NCBI GenBank assembly: GCA_045587445.1
Contig: JAZNCH010000053.1
Location: 1 to 64,000, forward strand
Source: RGIG1995 sp045587445
Lineage (GTDB): Bacteria > Bacillota > Clostridia > Oscillospirales > CAG-272
DNA length: 64,000 nucleotides
Direction: 5' to 3'
The notes beneath the pieces are model-generated. The model did not search any database and had not been told where the DNA came from. It saw nothing but the letters and a program-made list of their open reading frames with translations. Positions 1 through 8,736 of the stretch are shown here, in pieces. The first letter of the stretch is position 1; each line of letters begins with the position of its first letter. The translations under genes were made by a program, and so were the position numbers.

Positions 1-661
1 TAAAAGCAATAAAGTTCGGCTTTGCAATAAAATTAAAAGCCATAAAGGACAAAACGATATTCAAAACCGAATATTTTTTCTTATCTCTGCAAACGTTAGT
101 ATAGAGCTGACCGCAAAAGGCGTTTGGAAGATGCTTTTTTATAGATTTAATAAGCAAAGGATTAAATGATTCAATACAGTAATCGCCGTTATATTCGCGT
201 AGAATATCGGCAACCTTTTCGCAAAGAGCCGTATCAAGATTTTCGCCCTTTAATTCAACAAGCAAGGGAACTTTGCCGTTGACCAATTCAAGTACTTGCT
301 TAAAGGTGGGGATAGTTTCGTTAGTTCCGTTAAGCGTAAGTTTTTGCAATTCTTCCGAGTCAACTTCACATAGCTTTTTATCAACACCTGTCATACGGTT
401 AAGCGTATAATCATGGAATACCATAACGTTTTTATTTTTTGAGAGTTGAACGTCAAGCTCAATTCCGTAACCGTTTTCAACAGCACGTGAAAATGCACCC
501 ATAGAGTTTTCGGGAATTATGCCGCCGTGAAGACCTCGGTGGGCGTAATTGCAAAGTAGAGTCTTGTTATAATTCTTATGCTTTTTCGGTTTAACCAAAA
601 CCAAAGAATATAACAGTATCAAAAAGATAGCAACATCTAAAATAATAATAAAATAAAACAT
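1..661 (-). CDS. Glycerophosphodiester phosphodiesterase, membrane-anchored (3' end outside window)
   Basis: The reading frame starts at the ATG complementary to 659-661 and runs off the left edge, so only about 220 N-terminal residues are seen. It opens with a hydrophobic anchor (about residues 1-22) and then shows the GDPD active-site start NYAHRGLHGG, followed by PENSMGAF, GIELDVQLSKN and MVFHDYTLNRMTG, the family's metal-binding and catalytic segments (His-Arg, Glu-x-Asp, His-Asp). These enzymes hydrolyse glycerophosphodiesters to glycerol-3-phosphate and an alcohol in phospholipid or teichoic acid turnover. The start lies only 3 bases after the stop of the upstream MFS gene and has no clear ribosome binding site of its own, which suggests translational coupling. 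The family is clear; the substrate is not. Confidence 0.9.
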   Translation of the reverse strand, partial: MFYFIIILDVAIFLILLYSLVLVKPKKHKNYNKTLLCNYAHRGLHGGIIPENSMGAFSRAVENGYGIELDVQLSKNKNVMVFHDYTLNRMTGVDKKLCEVDSEELQKLTLNGTNETIPTFKQVLELVNGKVPLLVELKGENLDTALCEKVADILREYNGDYCIESFNPLLIKSIKKHLPNAFCGQLYTNVCRDKKKYSVLNIVLSFMAFNFIAKPNFIAF

Positions 662-664
662 AAT

Positions 665-2062
665 TTAATCAACGTCTAAAGCTTCGAGTTTGCTTTTTTT
701 AGGAATGGGTTTGGAGTCTCCATGCTTAACGAAGAGCATTGTTACGAATGAGAAAACGACGAAAGCCGTACCGAATGCGAAGAACATATATCTCATACCC
801 ACAAGGTCATAGAGGAAGCCCGAGAATATGGGAGCGACGATTTGTGCAGCCATAGAAGCGGTGTAGTAGTAGCCGGTATATTTACCTACGTCGCCGCCCT
901 TTGCGAGTTCAACGACCATAGGAAAGGAGTTAACGTTAATTGTAGCCCAACCGATACCCGCCAAGCTAAATACAGGGTACATAATAACCTCGGGAGTGTT
1001 GGGGGTAACGAAATTACCGATAAAGAAAGCAGACGCAAGGATAATAATACCTGCGAGAATGGTTTTTCTTCTGCCGAATTTAGAAGAAAGAATACCGAGA
1101 GGAATATATGAAACGATAGCCGCCGCTTGAGCTATAATAAGAGTGAAGTTAAAATCAAACCCGAGAATATTGGTTGCGTATACCGAATATTTGCTTGTAA
1201 TTGAGTTGTAACCGATATACCAAAGAGCAACGGAAGCTAATATAAGAAGCAAGGATTTAAGCTCAGCTTTAGAGAGCTTACGTGACGAATCGCCTTGTGT
1301 GTTTTCTTCAGCTTCAAGGAGTTTTGACTGTTCTTCCATTTCTTCAGCCCATTTCTTTTCTTTAACGGAGAGCAAGAAGATGATGAAGCCAACGAGCATT
1401 ACGGCACATACTGCGATAACGTAACCGGTGTATTCCATATAGTAATTTTTAGACGTAGCAAAGACCATACCGAGAACAAGAACGATAATACCGCCCGCCG
1501 TTCCCGTGAGGTTGATGATAGCGTTAGCTTTTGAACGGAGAGGCATAACCGTAACGTCAGGCATAAGTGCAACTGCGGGAGAACGGAACGTAGCCATAGC
1601 GATAAGGACAACGAGAACCGTTGCGATAAATGCAATTAAAGGTAGAGGATTTTGCATAGTCAGTTCAAGTGTAAGCTGTCTAACGTATTCTGAGTATTCG
1701 GCCGAGGTCATAGCACCTTGCTGAATATCGGGAATACCTGCGGCAATAACCTTTGCCAGCTGATAGTTGTCGATAAAGGTAAGAGCTATGAAGAATATTA
1801 TAGAAGCAATAGTACCAAAGAAGATAAAGGGTGTTCTTTTGCCGTGTTTGGTGTTGGTTTTATCAGAAATAGCACCAAAGATAGGGAGCATAAAGACAGC
1901 CAAAACGTTGTCGATAGACATAACAGCACCCGAAGCAGCTTGGGACAGACCGAAGTGGTTTGTAAGTATAAGCGGGATAATGGCGTCATAGGCTTGCCAA
2001 AAGGCAAGTATAAGAAAGAAAGCCATACCCACAAGAAGCGTACGTTTGTAATTAAGTTTCAT
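665..2062 (-). CDS. MFS transporter (sugar/cation symporter-like)
   Basis: A 465-residue integral membrane protein with about twelve hydrophobic segments and a charged central loop (about 235-265, rich in Glu and Lys), the usual size and shape of a major facilitator. The loop between TM2 and TM3 reads GAISDKTNTKHGKRTPFI, the MFS signature in the form seen in GPH and SLC45-like sugar transporters, and LSSKFGRRKTIL repeats it in the second half. It is co-transcribed with the downstream phosphodiesterase gene, 3 bases apart, so the substrate could be a glycerophosphodiester-related compound or a sugar. That link is inference from context only. Confidence 0.85.
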   Translation of the reverse strand: MKLNYKRTLLVGMAFFLILAFWQAYDAIIPLILTNHFGLSQAASGAVMSIDNVLAVFMLPIFGAISDKTNTKHGKRTPFIFFGTIASIIFFIALTFIDNYQLAKVIAAGIPDIQQGAMTSAEYSEYVRQLTLELTMQNPLPLIAFIATVLVVLIAMATFRSPAVALMPDVTVMPLRSKANAIINLTGTAGGIIVLVLGMVFATSKNYYMEYTGYVIAVCAVMLVGFIIFLLSVKEKKWAEEMEEQSKLLEAEENTQGDSSRKLSKAELKSLLLILASVALWYIGYNSITSKYSVYATNILGFDFNFTLIIAQAAAIVSYIPLGILSSKFGRRKTILAGIIILASAFFIGNFVTPNTPEVIMYPVFSLAGIGWATINVNSFPMVVELAKGGDVGKYTGYYYTASMAAQIVAPIFSGFLYDLVGMRYMFFAFGTAFVVFSFVTMLFVKHGDSKPIPKKSKLEALDVD

Positions 2063-2155
2063 AAAAAAGTCCTCGTATAGTATTTATTTATTATATTATA
2101 CCATAAGCTGTAAAAAAAATCAATTGAAGACATAAAAAGGAACAAAATAAAAAGA

Positions 2156-2236
2156 GACGACCTCATCCGTCTCGGCAGCAAAGTAAGAGTATAGCGGTTG
2201 TTGATATACTGCCGAGTCGGATGAGGTCGTTTTTAA
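2156..2236 (-). terminator. Long inverted repeat, likely terminator after tRNA-Gln
   Basis: Arms at 2157-2178 and 2209-2230 pair over 22 positions with a single mismatch and enclose a loop of about 30 bases. Read on the minus strand the hairpin follows tRNA-Gln and is followed by a T-rich run, as expected of an intrinsic terminator; the plus strand is also followed by five T. The stem is unusually long for a simple terminator. Confidence 0.65.
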
Positions 2237-2291
2237 TATTAAAAAGAATTAAAAAAAAGAAAAGATGCCACCAAAGTGACATCCTTCTTTT

Positions 2292-2365
2292 TGGCTGCGG
2301 AACTAGGATTCGAACCCAGACAAACAGAGTCAGAGTCTGCCGTGCTACCGTTACACAATTCCGCA
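2292..2365 (-). tRNA. tRNA-Gln (anticodon CTG)
   Basis: The cloverleaf can be drawn by hand: acceptor TGCGGAA/TTCCGCA, anticodon stem GCAGA/TCTGT with loop CTCTGAC giving anticodon CTG, T arm with GGTTCGAATCC, discriminator G and encoded CCA. It reads CAG codons. It has its own consensus promoter immediately upstream. Confidence 0.93.
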
Positions 2366-2377
2366 TCAACGCCGTAT

Positions 2378-2406
2378 ATTATATCAAAACAAATCCGTTT
2401 TGTCAA
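2378..2406 (-). promoter_or_regulatory. Promoter of tRNA-Gln
   Basis: On the minus strand TTGACA (2401-2406) and TATAAT (2378-2383) are separated by 17 bases, a perfect vegetative promoter, ending 12 bases before the mature tRNA. Confidence 0.85.
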
Positions 2407-2428
2407 TAGTATTTTTGAAAAATCTTTG

Positions 2429-2457
2429 TTGAAATTTTTTTCATAATATGGTATAAT
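2429..2457 (+). promoter_or_regulatory. Promoter of dus
   Basis: TTGAAA (2429-2434), 17-base spacer, TATAAT (2452-2457). The predicted transcript start falls near 2464, which makes the upstream TTG codon at 2463 an unlikely start and supports the ATG at 2499. Confidence 0.8.
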
Positions 2458-2498
2458 ACACCTTGAAAAAAAGGGGTAATGAAAGGGTGCGGTTATAT

Positions 2499-3488
2499 AT
2501 GTTAAAAATAGGTAATATAGAGTTAAAACACGGATTGTTTTTAGCGCCGTTGGCGGGGGTATCGGACCGCGCGTTCAGAAGCGTATGCCGAAAATTCGGT
2601 GCGGAATGTACCGTTTCGGAAATGATATCTGCAAAGGGATTGCATTATAATGATACGAAAACGGCTGTTCTTGCGGCGTTTTCGGAGGACGAAGCACCGT
2701 TTTTTATACAGATATTCGGAAGCGACCCTGAGATTATGGCAGAGTCTGCGCAAAAGTTGGCTACAAATAATTATAAAGCTTGTGAAAATACAAGCTACCC
2801 ATCGGGAATAGATATAAATATGGGTTGTCCCGTTCCGAAAATAGCAGGGAACGGCGACGGAAGTGCATTGATGAAGAACCCAAAACTCGCGGGAGAAATA
2901 GTTAAGGCTGTATCAAGTGCTGTAGATATTCCCGTAACCGTAAAGATTCGCTCAGGCTGGGACGACGGTAATATAAACGCAGTTGAAGTTGCAAAAATAG
3001 CGGAAGAGAATGGTGCCAAGGCAATATGCGTACACGGCAGAACGAAAGCACAAATGTACAGAGACCCTGTAAATATTGATATAATAAAAGCAGTTAAAGA
3101 ATCTGTAAATATACCGGTTATTGCAAACGGAGGAATAAACACGGCAGACGATGCAAAGAGAATGCTTGAGTATACAGGCTGCGACGGACTGATGATAGCA
3201 AGAGGGGCAATGGGAAATCCCTTTTTATTTGAAGAGATAACGGCATATTTAGAGGGAATAGCATATAATGCACCGACTATGGAAGAGCGAATGTCCGTAG
3301 CAATGGAGCATATAAGACTTATGATAGACTACAAGGGCGAATATACGGGAGTTATGGAAGCGAGAAAGCATTTGTCTTGGTATATCCAAGGTCAAAAGGG
3401 GGCGGCGGCAGCGAGAGAAAAAGTGAACCGAGCGTCAAACCTCGACGAGCTTGAATCAATAGTAAAAGATTATATAAAAAGCTTTTAA
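2499..3488 (+). CDS. dus: tRNA-dihydrouridine synthase (Dus family)
   Basis: About 329 residues from the chosen ATG. It reduces uridines in tRNA D-loops using FMN and NADPH. The TIM-barrel signatures are visible: FLAPLAGVSDRAFR at the N-terminus, the catalytic cysteine in DINMGCPVPKIAGNGDGSALM, VTVKIRSGWDD, the phosphate-binding stretch CVHGRTKAQMYRDP and IANGGINTADDA, then the helical C-terminal domain. The frame extends 12 codons further to a TTG, but a promoter ends just upstream of it and GAAAGGG at 2481 serves the ATG. It is followed by a hairpin terminator and appears monocistronic. Confidence 0.93.
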   Translation: MLKIGNIELKHGLFLAPLAGVSDRAFRSVCRKFGAECTVSEMISAKGLHYNDTKTAVLAAFSEDEAPFFIQIFGSDPEIMAESAQKLATNNYKACENTSYPSGIDINMGCPVPKIAGNGDGSALMKNPKLAGEIVKAVSSAVDIPVTVKIRSGWDDGNINAVEVAKIAEENGAKAICVHGRTKAQMYRDPVNIDIIKAVKESVNIPVIANGGINTADDAKRMLEYTGCDGLMIARGAMGNPFLFEEITAYLEGIAYNAPTMEERMSVAMEHIRLMIDYKGEYTGVMEARKHLSWYIQGQKGAAAAREKVNRASNLDELESIVKDYIKSF

Positions 3489-3493
3489 ATAAC

Positions 3494-3520
3494 AAAAAGG
3501 CGGAATAATCCACCTTTTTT
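3494..3520 (+). terminator. Intrinsic terminator after dus
   Basis: Short stem AGGCGGA/TCCACCT-like with loop ATAA, followed by six T. Confidence 0.7.
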
Positions 3521-3633
3521 ATATGTCTTTGACAGACCACAGGGCTGTCATTAAATATTTCACAGCCACTCCGTTGCCAAACGAAGAAGCCTAAAGGAAA
3601 CGATCAAGTTTTATAGAAATATTTTAATATAAA

Positions 3634-4461
3634 TTACTTATTATTATTATTATTATGCAGTTGTTTTTTCATTTTCAATGGAGAAATGCCGTAATGCTTT
3701 TTGAACAGCCTTGAAAAATAGTTATAATCCTGATATCCGACTTTTTCCGAAATATTTCTGAGTGAAATTTCATTACTTAAAAGCATATTTTTTGCAAGGT
3801 CAAGCTTTTGTTGGATAATATAATCGGTAACCGTAATACCCATTTCTTTTTTGAAAACTCTTGCAACGTATTCTTTTGAAAGATGTACCGACTGGCATAC
3901 ATCGGTAAGCGAAAGGGGATTGGTTATGTTATCATTTATGTATTTCAAAATACTGTTTACGTATTTGTTTTGGGTTTGCGGATTCAAAGAATCGAATAGG
4001 GTGATAAGAATGGTATTGAGGTGGTTGTGTAGAATAGCCTTTGTTTTAGCAAGTTCGCGTGAATTATCTATTATCAAGGATTTATTAATATAAAAATTGT
4101 AGTTGTGAGAAAAGTCATTGTAAAATTTGCAAGGATAAGAATCAAGCAATTTGCGGATATAAGGATTGACGGCATTTTTAAAAAGAATATGCGACGCCAA
4201 ATTGTTTTCTTTTTTTAAGCTAAAATTAAATACAACGTGGTCTGAAAATTCTTTGTGGAACAATCGTTCTCTGTCTGTTCCCGGTGGCAACAAAAGAGCA
4301 TCACCTTCACTAACCTGAATTTCTTGACCGTTGATAATAAAGGTAAAGTCCCCTTTTAAAACTATCATAAGGTGATAGAAATCTATTACGGAACGTTCAA
4401 TGGGGATATTGTTCTTTCCGTTTGCTCGAATGTAATAATACATATTGCTTACAAGATTCAT
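3634..4461 (-). CDS. AraC family transcriptional regulator with N-terminal cupin
   Basis: 275 residues. The N-terminal half has a cupin-like sugar-sensing pattern (LKGDFTFIINGQEIQVSEGDALLLPPGTD). The C-terminal ~100 residues carry the double helix-turn-helix of AraC/XylS proteins: LTDVCQSVHLSKEYVARVFK and ISEKVGYQDYNYFSRLFKKH followed by YGISPLKMKK. It is transcribed divergently from the lipoprotein gene at 4788, with a 326-base intergenic region holding that gene's promoter, so control of that gene is plausible but unproven. The inducer is unknown. Confidence 0.9.
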   Translation of the reverse strand: MNLVSNMYYYIRANGKNNIPIERSVIDFYHLMIVLKGDFTFIINGQEIQVSEGDALLLPPGTDRERLFHKEFSDHVVFNFSLKKENNLASHILFKNAVNPYIRKLLDSYPCKFYNDFSHNYNFYINKSLIIDNSRELAKTKAILHNHLNTILITLFDSLNPQTQNKYVNSILKYINDNITNPLSLTDVCQSVHLSKEYVARVFKKEMGITVTDYIIQQKLDLAKNMLLSNEISLRNISEKVGYQDYNYFSRLFKKHYGISPLKMKKQLHNNNNNK

Positions 4462-4787
4462 TACTAAATACCACCAAAATTAAAATAATGCTAAAATTAC
4501 ACATTGATGTACAAAATTAAGCATTGAAAAAATACTGTGTTTAGTATATTATATAACAAAGACGTAAAAAGTCAAGTGCTAAAAAATGCGAATTTTTAAT
4601 GTTTTTCTATGGGACAGAGGCAGAAAACAAAAAAAGTTTTGTTTTACCTGAATTGTTAAAAAAATCTATTGCTTTTTTTGTAAGAATAGTGTAGAATGAA
4701 TGTGTGAAAGGGACAATAGTTATTTCACATTACGCATAAATATTATAAATAAATTTTTATAAAGAATAACGAAAGGAAAATTTCAAA
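4462..4787. promoter_or_regulatory. Divergent AraC/lipoprotein intergenic region with promoter
   Basis: No gene is seen here. On the plus strand TTGCTT (4669-4674), 17-base spacer and TAGAAT (4692-4697) form a promoter for the lipoprotein gene, which has ribosome binding site GAAAGGAAA just before 4788. The rest is AT-rich and could hold AraC operator sites; no clear direct repeat was identified. Confidence 0.55.
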
Positions 4788-6062
4788 ATGAAAAAAACAT
4801 TATTGTTGCTTTTATGTTTGTTTCTTTTAGTTGCATTGTTTTCTTGCGGTAATAAGGAACCAGGAAAAGCACCGGAAACAACACCGGAAACAACCATCAA
4901 CCCTTTAGGTGATTCTGTTAGAACAGAAGCTCCGAAAACAGAAGCTACGACGGATGCCTCTGCAAAGTATGAACCCGATCTTTCTAAGTATGATTCATAC
5001 AAAAAGTTTGAAGCTCCTAAAGGAAACCTTCGTGATATTGTTTACGATTACATGTATGCTATGTCTCAGATTAAATGGGTTGCTTCAAAGACTTGGACAT
5101 CGCGCTGGAAAACAGGTGACGGTCCTTATGAAGTAAATCTTTCTTACCTAAAGGGTAGAACATACTATGGAATTCCATACACCGACACTAAGTGCGGTCT
5201 TTCTGTTTTTGAAAACTATGTAATTGACGGAACGCTTTATCCCAACAGCGAATTTCACGAAGAACTTGTAGGTAACCACTGTTCTTCGTCTATGGGTCTT
5301 GCATATCAGCAAATTATTGACTTCCCATATTCGGGCGATCTTAAAGTAAGTGCTGCGCGTGAGGGCATAATTAAACTTGCAGAGCCTCTTGAAATGCCTC
5401 CCTTCAGAAACAACGTACCATACAGCTATACATCTGAAACTATTACTGCACACAACGGTGCTGAAAAAATTTACGAGGCATACTCAAAGCTTGAGAAGGG
5501 CGATATTCTTTATAAGATAATTGACGGCTACGGTCATACCCGTATGGTTAGTAAGGTTGAAGTGAAAAAATCCGCTATAGGTAAGATAATTCCAGCCCAA
5601 AGCTATATTTACTGTATTGAACAAACAAATGCCTGGGCTGATTCCAAGAGAAATTCAACTTGGTTTATTGACAGAAAATATTCCTTTGAAGAACTTAACA
5701 GTTCATTTTTCACTCCATTTACGCTTTGCATCTTCCATGAAGAAAATCCCAAGATTTACGATGCATACATAATGATGACAGGTAAGAATACAGAAAAAAC
5801 CATAAAAAAATTGCTTTCAGGTACTATTGAGTCTACGTTCCCGCTTAACGCTGTAAGAGCAACTATCACTGATGCAAACGGCAATGTTGTCAAAGAAGCA
5901 ATGAAATATAATTTCTTCAGCGACTACAAAATTTCTATACGTGATATGACCCCCATACTTGGAGCCAATAACCTTCCGGCGGGTTCATATACATTTAAGC
6001 TTCAGGCTTCTATAGCAAGAGGTACATGGGATATTGAAACAATTCCTTTTACCATTGGTTAA
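4788..6062 (+). CDS. Lipoprotein with NlpC/P60-like Cys/His pattern
   Basis: 424 residues. A lysine-initiated hydrophobic signal ends in the lipobox LFSCG (acylated Cys20), followed by a Pro/Glu/Thr linker to about residue 60, so it should be anchored on the outer face of the membrane. The middle contains an order reminiscent of papain-like NlpC/P60 domains: RTYYGIPYT, then NHCSSSMGLAYQQI (candidate nucleophile Cys at a helix start), LEKGDILYKI, and YGHTRMVSKVEV (candidate His). A C-terminal ~90-residue beta-rich region (ATITDANGNVV) looks like an Ig-like domain. A peptidase or amidase role is inference from motif order; no family was recognised with certainty. Confidence 0.7.
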   Translation: MKKTLLLLLCLFLLVALFSCGNKEPGKAPETTPETTINPLGDSVRTEAPKTEATTDASAKYEPDLSKYDSYKKFEAPKGNLRDIVYDYMYAMSQIKWVASKTWTSRWKTGDGPYEVNLSYLKGRTYYGIPYTDTKCGLSVFENYVIDGTLYPNSEFHEELVGNHCSSSMGLAYQQIIDFPYSGDLKVSAAREGIIKLAEPLEMPPFRNNVPYSYTSETITAHNGAEKIYEAYSKLEKGDILYKIIDGYGHTRMVSKVEVKKSAIGKIIPAQSYIYCIEQTNAWADSKRNSTWFIDRKYSFEELNSSFFTPFTLCIFHEENPKIYDAYIMMTGKNTEKTIKKLLSGTIESTFPLNAVRATITDANGNVVKEAMKYNFFSDYKISIRDMTPILGANNLPAGSYTFKLQASIARGTWDIETIPFTIG

Positions 6063-6109
6063 AATTTAATATCTTACTATAAAAGAATAATAGAAAAAGG
6101 AGTAAAAAA

Positions 6110-6967
6110 ATGAATATTAAGAAAGTTTGCGTGATTGGCGGCGGACTTATGGGACGTCAAATTGCGCTCAACACTGCGATTTATCCTTATGAAGTTACCT
6201 TGACTGATTCCAACCCCGACGTACTTGACGCTGTTGCAAAATGGGAAGAAGAGTATTTGACCGGCAGAATTGAAAAGGGAAGAATGACCGAAGAACAGGT
6301 TGAAGGTATTAAGAGTCGTTTCAATATAGTTCCGACGTTGGAAGAGGCTGCAAATGAGGCAGACCTTGTAATTGAAGCTATAATTGAGCGTGAAGATATC
6401 AAGAGAGAGCTTTTTAAGAAGTTATCTGATATAACACGTGAAGATACGATTATTGCGACAAACTCCAGCCGTATGTACTCGTCAATGTTTAAAGACGACG
6501 TAAAAAATCCTTCGAGATTGGTTAACCTCCATTACTTTAACCCTGCTCTTGTAATGAAACTTACAGAGGTAGTTCAAGGCGAACATTGTTCCGATGAAAC
6601 AGCGTCAGCTATGATGGAGTTCTCAAAGGTTACAGGGAAAACCCCCATTTTGATGAAGAAAGAGATTGATGGTTTTGTAGCCAACAGACTGCTCACCGCA
6701 CTCAAAAACGAAGCCCGTTTCCTTGTAGAAAACGGATATTGCACTATTGAAGAAATTGACATTGCTGCTGAATTAGGTCTTGGACACCCAAAGGGTCCGT
6801 TTAAGTTGGAAGATATGACAGGTATAGACCTTGCATATAACATTTTGCTGAGAATGTACGAAAATACCGGAGAAAAGCCTACTGGATATGATCTTGTAAA
6901 GAGCTATTACGACAAGGGTTGGTACGGCAAAAAGACAGGTAAAGGCTATTACGACTATACTAAATAA
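6110..6967 (+). CDS. hbd: 3-hydroxyacyl-CoA (3-hydroxybutyryl-CoA) dehydrogenase
   Basis: 285 residues, the normal size of clostridial HBD. The N-terminal Rossmann fold has VCVIGGGLMGRQIA, with DLVIEAIIE next to it. Catalytic segments are LVNLHYFNPALVMKLTEVV (His within a His-Tyr-Phe-Asn-Pro motif) and DGFVANRL, then the C-terminal dimerisation domain with LGLGHPKGPF. In clostridia this NADH enzyme interconverts acetoacetyl-CoA and 3-hydroxybutyryl-CoA in butyrate synthesis. No other butyrate gene is nearby, and it sits 47 bases behind an unrelated lipoprotein gene, so another hydroxyacid substrate is possible. Ribosome binding site AAAAGGAG. Confidence 0.85.
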   Translation: MNIKKVCVIGGGLMGRQIALNTAIYPYEVTLTDSNPDVLDAVAKWEEEYLTGRIEKGRMTEEQVEGIKSRFNIVPTLEEAANEADLVIEAIIEREDIKRELFKKLSDITREDTIIATNSSRMYSSMFKDDVKNPSRLVNLHYFNPALVMKLTEVVQGEHCSDETASAMMEFSKVTGKTPILMKKEIDGFVANRLLTALKNEARFLVENGYCTIEEIDIAAELGLGHPKGPFKLEDMTGIDLAYNILLRMYENTGEKPTGYDLVKSYYDKGWYGKKTGKGYYDYTK

Positions 6968-6999
6968 AAAATACTCGGGTTTTACCCGAGTATTTTTGT
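6968..6999. terminator. Bidirectional terminator between hbd and hprK
   Basis: Perfect hairpin AAATACTCGGGT/ACCCGAGTATTT with a three-base loop, T-run on both strands, placed between two convergent genes. Confidence 0.85.
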
Positions 7000-7926
7000 T
7001 TATTGAGGCATCATATTCATAAGTCTGTTATTCAAGTCCTCCGCCGTATTAAAACCCATTTTCTTTTGATGGTTGTTCATCGCGGCAATTTCAAGAATAA
7101 TAGCAAGGTTACGGCCCGGATTAACGGGAATAGTAGTTGTGGGAATCTTGATTCCCATAATATCGGTGTATTCCGTATCAGCACCGAGACGGTCATACAT
7201 TTTACCGTCTTCCCAAGGTTCAAGATTGATTATCATATCAATTTTTTTGGTATCTTTAATGGCACCCATACCGAATATTCTGCATACGTCGATAACGCCT
7301 ATACCACGCAATTCAACGTAGTGTTTAATAAGCTCGGGAGCAGAGCCGACCAAAGTTTTTGAAGATACCTTTTTAATATCGACCGCATCGTCAGCGACAA
7401 GTCGGTGACCTCTTTTTACCAATTCAATTGCAGTTTCACTTTTGCCTACACCGCTTTCACCGATTATAAGCATACCTTCGCCGTAGATGTCAACCAATAC
7501 ACCGTGGCGTGTTATGCGTGGTGCAAGACTTACTTTTAAAGAAGAAATGATATTAGCGGTAAATTCGGACGTTCTCCATTCTGTGCGTAGCAGGGGAACA
7601 TCATATTTTTTTGCAATTTCAATCATCTGAGGAGAGATTTCAAGGTTTGATGTAACGACTACAGCCGCAGGTTTTTTCTCAAAGAAAGTATCAAGTCTTT
7701 GCAACTGTACCTCTCTCGGAAAGTCTTCGAGATAACCGTATTCTGTTTTTCCGACGATTTGAATACGCGATGAATCGAAGTAACCGAAATAACCTGAAAG
7801 GGGGAGACCGGGACGGCTAATATCCGAGGATTCAATCATAATCTTTTTGTTATCGGGTAAATTCAAAACTTCAAGCTGGAAGTCTTTTATTATGCTTTCA
7901 AGGGAAACGACGTATTTTTCAGCCAT
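7000..7926 (-). CDS. hprK: HPr kinase/phosphorylase
   Basis: 308 residues, typical length. It phosphorylates HPr on a serine in response to glycolytic metabolites and removes the phosphate again, so it controls carbon catabolite repression. The C-terminal catalytic domain contains the P-loop GESGVGKSETAIEL, HRLVADDAVDI and the family signature LRGIGVIDVCRIFG. The N-terminal domain (about 1-130) has the MurF-like fold region. A consensus promoter lies upstream (7969-7997). Often next to lgt in Firmicutes; here it is alone. Confidence 0.95.
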   Translation of the reverse strand: MAEKYVVSLESIIKDFQLEVLNLPDNKKIMIESSDISRPGLPLSGYFGYFDSSRIQIVGKTEYGYLEDFPREVQLQRLDTFFEKKPAAVVVTSNLEISPQMIEIAKKYDVPLLRTEWRTSEFTANIISSLKVSLAPRITRHGVLVDIYGEGMLIIGESGVGKSETAIELVKRGHRLVADDAVDIKKVSSKTLVGSAPELIKHYVELRGIGVIDVCRIFGMGAIKDTKKIDMIINLEPWEDGKMYDRLGADTEYTDIMGIKIPTTTIPVNPGRNLAIILEIAAMNNHQKKMGFNTAEDLNNRLMNMMPQ

Positions 7927-7968
7927 AGCAGTATCACTCCTAATTTTAATTCGCTTTTTTATAGTACT

Positions 7969-7997
7969 ATTTTACCATTACCGTATTGTTATGTCAA
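7969..7997 (-). promoter_or_regulatory. Promoter of hprK
   Basis: Minus strand TTGACA (7992-7997), 17-base spacer, TAAAAT (7969-7974). Confidence 0.8.
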
Positions 7998-8019
7998 TAG
8001 AGCTTTTTTAGATTAAAAA

Positions 8020-8053
8020 ATAGTGTGTATAAGAAAAACTCATACACACTATT
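8020..8053 (-). terminator. Terminator after the PDZ protein gene
   Basis: Stem ATAGTGTGTAT/ATACACACTAT with a short A-rich loop and T-rich sequence on the minus-strand downstream side. Confidence 0.75.
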
Positions 8054-8064
8054 TATAAGAAGTA

Positions 8065-8610
8065 TTATTCATCAAAGGGAGTAATGTCTTGATAAGCGCC
8101 ATTTCTGTATACCGTATAGGTTATAAAATTGTCTTTTGCAAGCTCGTTAATAGCTTCTTCAAAATCCGAAATATTTTTAATATCTTTTCCGGAAATCGAG
8201 ATTATAATATCATTGACTCTTAAACCGGATGTCATAGGATTTTCAAAATTGAGTTCAACGATTTTCATACCGACGGGGATTTTAAAAAGGCCCGAAAGTT
8301 CTTTGTTTACCGGTTCGAGTTTGATAGCATCATTTTTTTGATAATTTGTTTTTATAGTATTTATTTTTTCAAAAGACTCTTTTGCTTCGTCAGAAGAATC
8401 AAAGTATGCAGTTTTAATGGTAGATGCAAAAACTAAAGCTGATACTAAGAGTAATACGATTACAACGAGGTATAGAGTAAAGTGTTTTGCATTAAAAGGG
8501 CTTCTTTTTCCGCGAAGCTTTAGATATGTGCGGAAAGAGTCGCTTGTAAGAGTGCCGTTAACATTTTCAGAAAATTCATTGGAAAATGTTTTTTGGGTGT
8601 GTTTATCCAA
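8065..8610 (-). CDS. Membrane-anchored PDZ-domain protein
   Basis: 181 residues. About 40 cytoplasmic residues come first, then one membrane segment (about 45-67, LYLVVIVLLLVSALVFAST), a charged linker, and a C-terminal PDZ-like module with GLRVNDIIISISGKDIKNISDF. PDZ domains of this form occur in HtrA and other cell-envelope proteins, but no protease domain is present here. It lies 126 bases downstream of the sensor kinase gene, on the same strand, and may belong to its regulon. Function unknown. Confidence 0.75.
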   Translation of the reverse strand: MDKHTQKTFSNEFSENVNGTLTSDSFRTYLKLRGKRSPFNAKHFTLYLVVIVLLLVSALVFASTIKTAYFDSSDEAKESFEKINTIKTNYQKNDAIKLEPVNKELSGLFKIPVGMKIVELNFENPMTSGLRVNDIIISISGKDIKNISDFEEAINELAKDNFITYTVYRNGAYQDITPFDE

Positions 8611-8736
8611 TTCTCATACCTCCTTTTAATTCAAAAACAATAAAACAAATTTCTAAAATGATGATAACAGTAAAGTTTTAATAAACAATGTCTTTTTTAT
8701 TGAAATATTTTAATATCTTTGTAAATAACAATATTT

